From Haematobia irritans (Eukaryota > Arthropoda > Insecta > Diptera > Muscidae): a stretch of DNA of 64,000 bases. The notes below the pieces were generated by a model. The model made no database searches, was not told where the DNA came from, and worked only from the letters and a program-made list of their open reading frames with translations. The stretch lies in NCBI RefSeq assembly GCF_050003625.1, contig NC_134398.1, positions 99,923,479 through 99,987,478 of the forward strand, read 5' to 3'. Below are positions 33,274 through 42,544 of this stretch, piece after piece; position 1 is the stretch's first letter, and every line of letters starts with the position of its first letter. The position numbers were made by a program, and so were the translations under genes.

Positions 33274-33546
33274 ATTTCGGCAAAAGCCGGCTATCGTGTA
33301 AACCTTTTTTCGGAAGGTTCAAGTGTGGCGCACTTTTGGGTTTAATGAACTGCCTGAATTTATTCTGATAATTGGTCGATAGTTTTGCTGCAAGTAGAGG
33401 ATGCTGATGAGGAATGTGGTAATTCCGAAACGTGCGTCCATCTATAGGGGTTTGCCCAAATAAATTTGACAAACATTCTTTTCCTCTGTTTTTCTTAGTT
33501 TAGTCAATGCATGGTTTTAAGCTGAAATCAAAAACAACAACAATGA
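33274..33546 (+). repeat. R4 repeat copy 2
   Basis: It begins ATTTCGGCAAAAGCCGGCTA and ends AAAACAACAACAATG, matching copy 1. It lies in sequence outside the T3 shell. No coding content is present. Confidence 0.65.
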
Positions 33547-34147
33547 TTAAAAATTGAAATTTTTAACAAAAAAATTTTTTTTTGTTCTGGAAAAATTCCT
33601 AAAAAATAAAAATGGGGCAAAAATCACAGTTTTATTCCAGAATCTGCTAGTTAAGTATATTTCGAATAAAATGAGCTTTATTTCATTACAATCGGTACAC
33701 AACTTTTGATTTTGTTCACGATTTACTGAATTGATATAAACCGCGATTTCCATACAAAAATAACATTTTCTAATGTGCAAGTGTTTGTATGTAATAAGTT
33801 TGTTAGTTTTTTTTCTTCACAACTTGAATGATATTTCTAAAACTACTTGGAAAATTGAAAAACAATGTAAAGACGGATTAAATAGAATATTGTTAGAAAT
33901 TTTCTGATATTTTTTTAATTTAACATGTTGAACCATTTTCAAGTTATTCCAATATATGTAGTGGAAGTGCCTTAATTTTGAACATAGCGGTATATCTCGA
34001 AAAATCGAGCTGATAGAAAAATAGTGCAAGATTTGGATTCAGCGTCCTAAATAACCTTAAAAACGATATTCAGTTCTTAATCAATAGAACCCCTGTGTAA
34101 TTTTTGGAACCTGATATCTGCTTTTTCATTCTCTGTACAGTAGCACA
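33547..34147. other. Spacer, nothing recognised
   Basis: AT-rich. The words AGTTTTAGAGATATTTG (33243) and CAAATATATCTA-like sequence on the other side hint at a small element around R4, since TCCAAGTAGTTTTAGAGATA at 33238 is mirrored by TATTTCTAAAACTACTTGGA near 33831. That would make 33240-33850 a TIR-bounded element containing R4, but I could not verify termini. Confidence 0.4.
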
Positions 34148-35479
34148 TCCCCGCAAAAAAGCGTCGCCAAAAAAGTAAGAAAAAATTTTTTTGGTCCAGA
34201 AATGATGCAAAATTGGCGCAGAAGCGGTGAATTTAACATAGGACTGTCGTAGGACGAGTGTTCGCCATTTCAACCGCCATTGGACTGAATTTGTATCACT
34301 TTTTAAGGTTTGATCCTAATTCAGTGTTTTGGATGTGAATTAAAAAATACTGTGGTATTTCGCCAAATAAATAATTTTCATAGTTTTTTTTTTTTAATGA
34401 TTTGCAATGCATTCTAACGCTTGTCTGAAACATTTGACTTCAAATATTATCTAAAATTCACAATTTTTCTAGAATGTTTTTTCGACAAAATGTAAATAAT
34501 TTGTACCATTTGAAACAAAAAAGATAAAATTACCCTTTAAAAATATGACAAAATAGAGTTAAAACAAAATTTAAATAAAAGTTCGGTTAAAATAAAGAAC
34601 CTCTTTGGGAGGACATAAGGAGCAACCGTGGTGCAATAGTTAGCATACACAAGGTCATGGGATCGATTCCAACTTAGACCTAACACCAAAAAGTTTTTCA
34701 GCGGTGGATTATCCCACCTTAGTAATGTTGGTGACATTTCTGAGTGTTTCAAAGCTTATCTACACTCTTAGAAAAATATGTTTTTCATATGTTCCGATAT
34801 AAACAAAATGTGTTTCGGGCACAATTTTAAAACACAATATATTTAAGTGCAAACATGTAATGTTCCTAAACTAACACTAAATGTTTGGGACATCTATGTT
34901 AATATGTTCGAATATATTATGTTTGGGACATGAATGTTTCATAAAAATCATATGTGTGAATGCAAACATGTATAAATCTACAAATTTCGACTAAACATAC
35001 ATATGTTGTGATATTTTATTCAAAGCGACAGAGAGAGTATAGAGAAAGAAATAGAGATGGAAACCGGGAGAGTTGACAAAAGATATCAACATAACACAGC
35101 GAAAGAATCAAAAGAGAACAATTTCTATGAAACCGCTTGTATGTTGTTTCGGAAAACTGGTTTATGATAACGCCAAAAATTTGATATGCTTAAGTCTAAA
35201 TATTATTTAATTTGAATAAAGAGAATAGACATTCGGAACCAAGAGAATAGACATTAAAAAAAACAGCCTGTGTTTTCGCCGTGAGAGCAGCATTTTATGT
35301 ATGTGTGGACATGTGTTTTGTTTATCATTTTGGCATTATGGGCACAATTTTTTTCTTGGTTCGTTAAAAGGAATCAGGGGTCTTCATAAAAATAACGAAA
35401 GGGCACTATACTCTTTTTAGAGTTGGGACAGTAAAATGAAATAAGGAGGAAATAGTGAGAAATTACACAGTAAAATGTA

Positions 35480-37225
35480 CACTGAGTACCTGAGTACCTG
35501 ACCAGACTCCTCAATTTGTCTTTGAAATCACACATTATACCCGATGTCTGGAAAATGGGAAGAGTGATTCCACTACTGAAACCGGGCAAAGATTCGAGCA
35601 AAGGTGAATCGTACAGACCGATATCCCTTCTTTCGCCAGTAGCCAAGACACTTGAGGCATTACTCCTCCCCAGCCTTGTGGAGAATTTTCCAGCTGCCCA
35701 CCATCAACATGGATTTCGTAAGGTACATAGTACGACAACAGCCTTACATGCCATTTCGACACATATTAATAAGGGACTTAACCAGCCCAGGCCGTGTCAC
35801 AGGACGGTCCTCGTGGCGCTTGACCTATCGAAAGCATTCGATACGGTCAACCATGCCACATTATTTGAGGACATCGAGAATACGTCCCTACCGGCAGGAG
35901 CGAAGCGTTGGGTACTGAATTATATGTGTGGACGCCAGTCGTACGTGGAATTCAGGGACAGAAAGTCAAGACCGCGTAGAGTTAAACAGGGAGTTCCCCA
36001 AGGTGGGGTGATATCTCCGGCACTGTTTAACCTCTACATGTCCTCGATTCCACCCCCTCCTGACGGCGTCGAGATTGTATCATATGCGGATGACTGTACA
36101 ATCTTGGCATCTGGGCCCAATGTTGATGACATTTGCGATCGGTTGAACGTCTACATAGCTAATCTTACCAGTTATTTCACTGCGAGAAACTTGAGGATAT
36201 CCCCCACCAAATCCTCAGCCACACTATTTACTACATGGACGGCAGAAGTGCGCAGGCAGTTGAATATCAGAGTCGATGGAGTAATAATTCCGACCACAAA
36301 TTACCCCAAGATTCTTGGGGTCACATTCGACAGCCTTTTTAGGTCATCTGCCCATGCCACTGCAATTTGTAATAAGCTCCGTGGTAGAAACAAGGTCCTC
36401 AAGTCACTAGCCGGCAGTACTTGGGGTGCGGACAAAGAAACCTTGCTAACTACTTATAAGGCAATTGGCCGGTCAGTGGTAAACTATGCAGCGCCAGTGT
36501 GGACACCGCAGAACAGTGATAGGCAGTGGAATAACATACAAACCTGCCAGAACGCTGCTCTTAGAACTGCGACTGGGTGTCTCCGCAGCACACCCCTGGA
36601 TCACCTTTATGTGGAGACAAAGATCATCCCTGTGCGAAGACACAACTACATGTTGTCAAAGCAGTATCTCCTGGGTTGTTATCGCAGTAATCATCCAAAC
36701 CACCATCTTATGGATACACAACCACCACCCAGGAACGTAAGGGTTGATATACATAATCTAGAGCGCGAGATCCAGCGCTATAAAAGAGAGCCTCTAGATC
36801 AAGCAGCGTACCAGGCAGGTTTGAACAGGATTCATGAGGATACTGTAGCTGAAGCGGTGAGAAGCTACAAGGTTAATCCTGTTCTTGGAGTCCGACCACC
36901 GCCCATAGCACCGGAGGAAAGAGACCTCCCACGGCAGACTAGGGTAGTTTTGGCCCAATTAAGATCAGGCAAGTGCAGCCGCCTCAATTCCTACTTATCG
37001 GTGATTGATAGCAGCGTAGCTGACGTTTGTCCAATTTGCAACCAAGGGCCACACGACACGCGTCATCTTTTCTCTTGCCCAGCCAAACCAACCCGACTTA
37101 CCACCAGATCACTCTGGACACACCCCATCTTAGTCGCAGAGTTCCTTGATCTGCCAACAAGCTGATGTACCAAGCGTATAACATGAAATGGATGAGATCA
37201 CAATAAACTGTTACAACAACAACAA
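35480..37225 (+). mobile_element. 5'-truncated jockey/CR1-type LINE with intact RT frame
   Basis: It is flanked by CAGTAAAATGTA (35468-35479) and CAGTAAATGTA (37226-37236), a target-site duplication differing by one A. The 3' tail is TTACAACAACAACAA. It starts inside ORF2 upstream of the RT, as expected for 5' truncation. There is no RNase H domain, unlike the LINE at 5480-10690, so it is a different clade. Confidence 0.85.
35486..37165 (+). CDS. LINE reverse transcriptase, C-terminal 560 codons, uninterrupted
   Basis: Open from the truncation point to the stop. Counting from the Met at 35516: VIPLLKPGKD (18-26), YRPISLLSP (33-41), motif A LDLSKAFDTVNH (102-113), GVPQGGVISPALFN (159-172), YADD (190-193), KILGVTFDS, then the thumb. 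The C-terminus has a CxxC-x8-H-x3-C motif (Cys505, Cys508, His517, Cys521) and ends EFLDLPTS. This enzyme copies element RNA at the nicked target. The absence of stops or frameshifts over 1.7 kb points to a recent insertion. The N-terminal endonuclease and ORF1 are missing, so it cannot move alone. Jockey or CR1 clade assignment is from memory of the motif style. Confidence 0.92.
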   Translation, partial: VPEYLTRLLNLSLKSHIIPDVWKMGRVIPLLKPGKDSSKGESYRPISLLSPVAKTLEALLLPSLVENFPAAHHQHGFRKVHSTTTALHAISTHINKGLNQPRPCHRTVLVALDLSKAFDTVNHATLFEDIENTSLPAGAKRWVLNYMCGRQSYVEFRDRKSRPRRVKQGVPQGGVISPALFNLYMSSIPPPPDGVEIVSYADDCTILASGPNVDDICDRLNVYIANLTSYFTARNLRISPTKSSATLFTTWTAEVRRQLNIRVDGVIIPTTNYPKILGVTFDSLFRSSAHATAICNKLRGRNKVLKSLAGSTWGADKETLLTTYKAIGRSVVNYAAPVWTPQNSDRQWNNIQTCQNAALRTATGCLRSTPLDHLYVETKIIPVRRHNYMLSKQYLLGCYRSNHPNHHLMDTQPPPRNVRVDIHNLEREIQRYKREPLDQAAYQAGLNRIHEDTVAEAVRSYKVNPVLGVRPPPIAPEERDLPRQTRVVLAQLRSGKCSRLNSYLSVIDSSVADVCPICNQGPHDTRHLFSCPAKPTRLTTRSLWTHPILVAEFLDLPTS

Positions 37226-37744
37226 CAGTAAATGTATAAAAACAAAGTTTAGTTCCTCTTTATTAATAAGTAGTCCACGAGGAGTTGACGGACACCTTCA
37301 AATATAAAAGCGGGCATTAAGTTCGAGTTTTGCAGCTAAAACAATTTAAAAAGTTTATTTTCTTTAAAATGAATTATTAAAGAAAAATAAAAGGCATTTT
37401 AGAGCGATGGTGTTAAGTGCTAGTAAAAAAACTGTTCACGCATAAATAAATTTATGTTTATATTATAAAATTATATATGTATGTTTATACTCGACTCCAC
37501 ATTCTTCTTTTGTTAGAGTTTTTGAATTCCTTCCAAATTTTAAAGTTTTGTACCAAAAACAGGTTTTTGTTACAAAATTGTTATTTTGCAATAAAAAAAT
37601 AATATGTTATCCAAAAATCATTCAATTTCGTTTATATCAAGCACTGTTACTGACTATAAATCTTTAATAACCCACATTTCGAAGTTTCATTATAAAAATT
37701 TAATATAGTATAAATATAAATGCGTAAATTAAAAAAAAAACCAA

Positions 37745-37824
37745 TGGTGTTCGGTCGGAGCAGGGATTGAACCCACGACCCTTTGCATGCAAGGCAGACA
37801 TGCTAACCACTGCTCCACGTGGCA
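37745..37824 (-). promoter_or_regulatory. tRNA-like Pol III module in T2, minus-strand member
   Basis: On the minus strand it reads TGCCACGTGGAGCAGTGGTT, then AGCATGTCTGCCTTGCATGC and GTGGGTTCAATCCCTGCTCC. The A box (TGGAGCAGTGG) and B box (GGTTCAATCC) are well formed, and the loop CTTGCAT suggests an Ala(UGC)-like ancestor. It is homologous to the head of SINE-T but lacks the SINE body and tail. It is unlikely to be a working tRNA because the arms pair poorly. Confidence 0.75.
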
Positions 37825-37939
37825 AACAAATGTATGTTTCTTTTAAATAATATTATGTTTGCATGGGCTCGTGGGCGCTGCAAACTATGCTATATAAATG
37901 TAACTTATAACGATATTTATCTGATGGTGACTATAACAA

Positions 37940-38012
37940 CTACGTAGCCCAGTGGATAGTGTGTTGGCTTACAAACTGTATGGTCCTCGGTTCGATTCTC
38001 CGTGCAGGCGAA
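37940..38012 (+). promoter_or_regulatory. tRNA-like Pol III module in T2, plus-strand member
   Basis: It begins CTACGTAGCCCAGTGGATAG, with a perfect A box TAGCCCAGTGG at 37945-37955 and B box GGTTCGATTCT at 37989-37999; a CTTACAA loop hints at a Val-like ancestor. It points away from the minus-strand module, 115 bp distant, and the two could initiate divergent transcripts. The same pair recurs in T2 copies at 55601-55864 and 59119-59340. Confidence 0.75.
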
Positions 38013-38456
38013 AGGTAAAATTTAAATAATTTATAAAAGTGAATAATTTCTTCAACATTATTTGTATTACAGAAAAAGGTGCCAAGAACTAAAATATTTC
38101 GGGGAAGTGAGAATTACGAGTATGGAATGAGCACAATCGTCTTTGGGAAAAATTCTTCCAAGCATATAATATTTTTGGGCTCAAAATGCTTCCAAACATA
38201 TAATATGTTCACATAAAACAAATATGTTAATGTTTCGGCAGTATCCAATAATATATGTGCTTCCTGCAAAATATGTTTGGAACATATGTTAAAGAGGCGA
38301 TTTTTTTTTAGGGTGTAAGTGGTTTCACTGCAATGTGGAACGCCGTTCTGACTCGGCTATAAAAAAGGAGGTACCTTTTTATTGAGCTTAACATGGAATT
38401 GGGACTCAGTGATGAGAGAGAAGCAATGTAGTATCACAATGGACTGAATAGTCTAA

Positions 38457-38663
38457 GGGCATGGTCACACTAGACAAATATTTGACCAAAATTAGTGTCA
38501 AACATTTTTCCAGGACCATTTTGAAGATATCTGGATACCGTTTTCAGAAAATACTCCTGTCGTGACGTTATGTAATCAATATGAGCTAAAAATGGTTGAT
38601 GGTTTGACTGTGCCGACGAATTCTTTTTTGATTTCTGTCAAATATTTGTCCAGTGTGACCGTA
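38457..38663. mobile_element. 207-bp MITE in the SINE tail
   Basis: The left GGGCATGGTCACACTAGACA and the complement of the right CTACGGTCACACTGGACAAA align as ~25-bp TIRs and continue with AATATTTGAC on both sides. It interrupts the SINE after GTCTAAG; SINE text resumes with TAGCCTGATGCATCGGG. The target duplication is blurred, so the superfamily is open. Confidence 0.8.
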
Positions 38664-38978
38664 GTTAGCCTGATGCATCGGGCTGCCACCTAACCTTGGG
38701 AGGACATTTTTGGACGTGCCTTTAGAAGTACTTCCAATTTTTTTCGGATCTCATATAAGAAAAAAATGCTAATAAGAAAATTGTATCTAACACCACGTAT
38801 TTTTGTTTTTTTTTTTTGTACGAAAAACATTTTTTTTGTAAGAAAAACATTTATAAACTGATAAAAGAACACTTTTTCAATCACGCAAGATGACAATCTT
38901 AAATATATAGAAAAAATATAAGATATATTTGTTATGAGGCAGTAACTATTCATTGTTCTTTTTCAACCACTAAACTAA

Positions 38979-39056
38979 AAGTTCACCAATGTGGTATCAC
39001 AATGGACTGAATAGTCTAAGTGAGCCTGATACATCGGGCTGCCACCTAACCTAACC
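38979..39056 (+). mobile_element. SINE-T, 3' fragment only
   Basis: 78 bp from AAGTTCACCAATGTGGTATC to CACCTAACCTAACCTAACC, flanked by AACCACTAAAC-like text on both sides (38966-38976 and 39058-39068). Severe 5' truncation with a target duplication is the signature of LINE-type insertion. Confidence 0.85.
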
Positions 39057-39065
39057 TAACCACTA

Positions 39066-39471
39066 AACGGACGAAAAAAACTGATTTTCATATGATTGGG
39101 TGTAAAAATTATATGTTTGGAACTCAAATTTTTTAACACAATATTTTTAAATGCAAGCATATAATGTTCGTAAGCTAGCATAACATGTTTGGGACATATA
39201 TGTTAATAATAGCCTATAAACATATATGTGTTTAGAAAAAGAGACCTAGAGAATATGCTGCAAGTAAAATAATGGAAGTAACCAATTGGCGCCTTAAAAA
39301 TATATACTCACAAAGAAAATTTCATTTCTACCAGTGTATGCCCTACGGTGAAACATAATATGTTTGAACAATGCAAGCAATATTTTGTTTGGACCAATCC
39401 TGACAATATGTATGCTTGAAGCAAAATGTGTTTGGGGTATATGATGTTACAGAAGCGATTTTTTGAGGGTG
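39066..39471 (+). mobile_element. T2-related element, short subfamily
   Basis: It starts AACGGACGAAAAAAACTGAT, with TTTTCATATGATTGGG following, and ends ACAGAAGCGATTTTTTGAGGGTG before TA. It shares the AACATATG-type body and right terminus with T2 but has a different left end, which also appears, inverted, at the right end of the copy at 41081-42370. No tRNA-like modules are present. Confidence 0.7.
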
Positions 39472-39837
39472 TATGACTAACTAATAACTTAACTATCTTA
39501 ATAAAGGTTGCAATTTTCATATTTCATAAAAACATACTTGCAATAATTATGAAATTTTGAAATTATGCAAGTGCAAATGTGGTTTACATAAGGTAAAATG
39601 TCCCGTTGTTTAAAAAGGTTACTGAGTAAACCAGTCTATCGGAATGTCGGTTTACAGAAATATGACATTAGGAAATGCAAACTTTTTTTTTACAATTGCG
39701 AGCCCGTTACAATCTGGGTTAGAACACACGACTATGTATGTGCCATAAGGCAACTACTACTACACTGTTAGAAAAATATGTTTTTCATATGTTCCAATAT
39801 AAACAAAATGTGTGTTCGGCACAATTTTTAAATGGTT

Positions 39838-40596
39838 ACCGCAAAGAGGTGGTTACCGCAGAAAACATCAAAAAATCCACAAAATGATTTTGAATGACCG
39901 CAAAATGAAGTTGATCGAGATAGCAGAGGCCTTAAAGATATCAAAGGAACGTGTTGGTCATATCATTCATCAATATTTGGATATACGGAAGCTCTGTGCA
40001 AAATGGGTGCCGCGCGAGCTCACATTTGACCAAAAACAACAACGTGTTGATGATTCTGAGCGGTGTTTGCAGCTGTAAAACACCCGAGTTTTTCCGTCGA
40101 TATGTGACAATGGATGACACACGGCTCCATCACTACACTCCTGAGTCCAATCTACAGTCGGCTGAGTGGACAGCGACCGGTGAACCGTCTCCGAAGCGTG
40201 GAAAGACTTAAAAGTCCGCTGGCAAAGTAATGGCCTCTGTTTTTTGGTATGCGCATGGAATAATTTTTATCGATTATCTTGAGAAGGGAAAAACCATCAA
40301 CAGTGACTATTATATGGCGTTATTGGAGCGTTTGAAGGTCGAAATCGCGGCAAAACGGCCCCATATGAAGAAGAAAAAGTGTTGTTCCACCAAGACAACG
40401 CACCGTGCCACAAGTCATTGAGAACGATGGCACAAAATCATGAATTGGGCTTCGAATTGCTTTCCCACCCACCGTATTCTCCAAATCTGGCCCCCAGCCC
40501 CCAGAAGAGGTGATCGCCGAAACTGAGGCCTATTTTGAGGCAAAAACCAAAAATATGTTTTTCTTTGTTAGACCGGGGACTTATCAGCCAACCTGT
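39838..40596 (+). mobile_element. mariner (Himar1-like), copy B, deletion derivative
   Basis: The 5' TIR and the first ~80 codons are missing. The sequence starts at GAGGTGGTTACCGCAGAAAA. After the HQDNAPCH-coding region most of the C-terminus is deleted, and the 3' TIR GGACTTATCAGCCAACCTGT is followed by TA at 40597. The left loss also took the adjoining T2 sequence. Confidence 0.9.
39867..40430 (+). pseudogene. mariner transposase fragment
   Basis: Three frames in series: MILNDRKMKLIEIAEALKIS from 39884; then, after a shift at the deleted LLTR region near 40076, TPEFFRRYVTMDDTRLHHYT (first catalytic Asp present; ETW changed to DTR); then, after a stop in KRGKT*, MASVFWYAHGIIFIDYLEKG. The shared six-A run before TCCACAAAATG carries the same one-base deletion as copy A. 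It is inactive. Confidence 0.9.
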
Positions 40597-40688
40597 TAAT
40601 GTTTTGTTTGCATCGGCTCGTGGGCGCTTCAAACTATGCTACATAAATGTAACTTCTAACGATAATTGTCTACTGGTGACTATAACAG

Positions 40689-40755
40689 CTACGTAGCCCA
40701 GTGGATAGTTGGCTTACAAACTGTATGGTCCTCGGTTCGATTCTCCGTCCAGGCG
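40689..40755 (+). promoter_or_regulatory. tRNA-like module of T2 copy 2
   Basis: CTACGTAGCCCAGTGGATAG is followed by GGTTCGATTCTCCGTCCAGG. A and B boxes are intact; the TGTG between D-loop and anticodon arm is deleted. Its minus-strand partner was lost with the mariner-associated deletion. Confidence 0.7.
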
Positions 40756-41080
40756 AAAGGTAAAAATTAACATATTTATAAAATCTTCATCTTCAGCATT
40801 GTTTGTACTGCAGAAAACGGTCCTCAGAATAGAAAAAAATCGTGGAAGTGAGAAAGATGTGAGGGAATACGCAATTAGACAGAAATAATTTTTGTTGTTG
40901 AACACAATCTTCTTTGGGAGAAAATTATTCCAAGCTTATAATATTTTTGATTCCAAACATATAATATGTTCACATAACACAAACATAATAATGTTTCGGC
41001 AATATCCAAGAATATATGTGTTTCCTGCAAAATTTGTTTGGAACATATGTTAGGGAAGCGATTTTTTTTTTGAAAGTGTA

Positions 41081-42370
41081 CACCTACAAAATCGCCTATG
41101 TAACATATACTTACAAACACATTCTGCTTCAAGCATATATTTTCAGGATTGGTCCAAACAATATATTGTATTTATTGTTCAAACATATTATGTTTCACCT
41201 TAGGCATACACTGGTAGAAAAAACTTTTAATGAAATGTTCTTTATATGTATATATTTTTAAGGCGCCAATTGGTTACTTCCTTTTTTACTTGCAGCAGAC
41301 TCTCCCGTTCTGTCTATATATGTCTAGGCCATTTGCAAATTACTATTTGTTTGCATTCACACATATTATATTTAAAAAAATGTTATGTCCCAAACATAAA
41401 AAAAATCGCCCCTGTAACATATACTCCCAGATATATTCTGCTTCAAGCATATATATTTTCAGAATTTATTCAAACAAAAAAATGTTTGTACTGTACAAAC
41501 ATAATATGTTTCATCCTAAGCATATCATTTTTCAAAGCCCCAAATAGTTAATCACATTTGCTGTACATTTCAGTAACACACACAACCTTCATTGTGCAGG
41601 TTACAGAAATTTTAGACTTTATAGCTATTGAATATCGGAACTGAGAAAATGTTCCATAAACTAAAAACGGTTTTGTCTTATGGATTAATGTAATCACTGA
41701 CAATATTTTTTAATCATTCAATTATCTACGAAGAAATGGATAATAAATATCTTTTTCCTCCGATTTTTTTTATATTCTCTCTCGCTCTCTTTAATATTTC
41801 TAAACATATATATGTTTATACGATTTTTTTTTAATTTTATGTCTACATCCAAAAATATTGTATATAAGCATATGTAATGTCCCAAACATGAGGTGAGGTA
41901 TAGTGGCAGCCCGATGTATCAGGCTCACTTAGACTATTCAGTCCATTGTGATACCACATTGGTGAACTTCTCTCTTATCACTGAGTGCTGCCCGATTCCA
42001 TGTTAAGCTCAATGACAAGGGACCTCCTTTTTATAGCCTAGTCCGAACGGCGTTCCACATTGCAGTGAAACCACTTAGAGAAGCTTTGAAACCCTCAGAA
42101 ATGTCACCAGCATTACTGAGGTGGGATAATCCACCGCTGAAAAACTTTTTGGTGTTCGGTCGAAGCAGGAATCGAACCCACGACCTTGTGTATGCAAGGC
42201 GGACATGATAAACATTGTACCACGGTGGCACCCGTCCCAAACATAATATGTTTTAACATATATGTCCCACACATGTTATATACTTAACTTAAAAAATAAT
42301 GTGCTAAACATTTGAGTTCCAAATATATAATTTTTACACTTAAACATATGAAAAACAGTCTTTTTCGTCC
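41081..42370 (-). mobile_element. T2-related element copy 3, inverted, with a SINE inside
   Basis: It begins CACCTACAAAATCGCC directly after the TA that ends T2 copy 2, and ends near CATATGAAAAACAGTCTTTTTCGTCCGTGTG, the complement of the short-subfamily left end. The body contains AAACATATT words throughout. A SINE (41890-42233) is inserted at GTCCCAAACAT. Confidence 0.65.
41890..42233 (-). mobile_element. SINE-T, full length, with 11-bp duplication
   Basis: GTCCCAAACAT flanks both sides (41879-41889 and 42234-42244). On the minus strand the tRNA-like head begins GGGTGCCACCGTGGTACAAT and continues with GTGGGTTCGATTCCTGCTTC. The body follows, then CACAATGGACTGAATAGTCT and a tail decayed to CTATACCTCACCT. 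It is 344 bp long. Confidence 0.92.
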
Positions 42371-42544
42371 GTGTGAACGCATTTTTTGATCAACGAACAT
42401 AGTTTGGAGATTTCTTTTATTATTATAGTGATAAACGTTGACGTCTTTTACAGGATGTAAACAACTTTTAATAAATAACAGGTTGGCTGATAAGTCCCCG
42501 GTCTAACAAAGAAAAACACATTTTTTTGTCAAAATTCGTTTTTA

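Larger units (their letters stand above)
34763..38315. mobile_element. T2 element copy 1 with a LINE inside
   Basis: TA flanks it at 34761-34762 and 38316-38317, within the SINE. Ends are CACTCTTAGAAAAATATG and the complement CACCCTAAAAAAAATCGCC. The body is filled with AACATATG-type words. Comparison with copy 4 (54490-56085) shows that the LINE at 35480-37225 is extra. It holds two divergent tRNA-like modules (37745-37824 minus, 37940-38012 plus). No transposase is present. Confidence 0.85.
34617..38695 (+). mobile_element. SINE-T copy split by T2 and by a MITE
   Basis: A perfect 12-bp duplication TTGGGAGGACAT (34605-34616 and 38696-38707) flanks the composite. SINE segments are 34617-34762 (tRNA-like head with CAATAGTTAGCAT and GGATCGATTCC, then the AGCGGTGGATTATCCCACCT body), 38316-38456 (GTGGTTTCACTGCAATGTGG to GTCTAAG), and 38664-38695 (GCATCGGGCTGCCACCTAACC). 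The gaps are T2 copy 1, inserted at a TA of the SINE, and a 207-bp MITE. Confidence 0.9.
34148..38747. mobile_element. T3 element copy 2, interrupted by a SINE complex
   Basis: It starts CCCCGCAAAAAAGCGTCGCC and has the T3 landmarks AATTGGCGCAGAAGCGGTGA and AAATAAAGAACCTCTTTGGG. It breaks at 34616, resumes at 38708 with TTTTTGGACGTGCCTTTAGA, and ends CTTCCAATTTTTTTCGG. The TTGGGAGGACAT duplication at the break belongs to the SINE. Confidence 0.7.
39763..41078. mobile_element. T2 copy 2 carrying a deleted mariner
   Basis: Ends are CACTGTTAGAAAAATATG and ...GAAGCGATTTTTTTTTTGAAAGTG, with TA outside on each side. A mariner (39838-40596) replaces the middle, including the minus-strand tRNA-like module; the plus-strand module (40689-40755) survives. 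The right half matches T2 copy 1. Confidence 0.8.

Noticed and set aside
37745..38012. Two genuine nuclear tRNA genes
   Set aside because: Boxes are good, but the acceptor and anticodon stems pair poorly, copies repeat inside T2 elements, and some are truncated. Better read as tRNA-derived modules.
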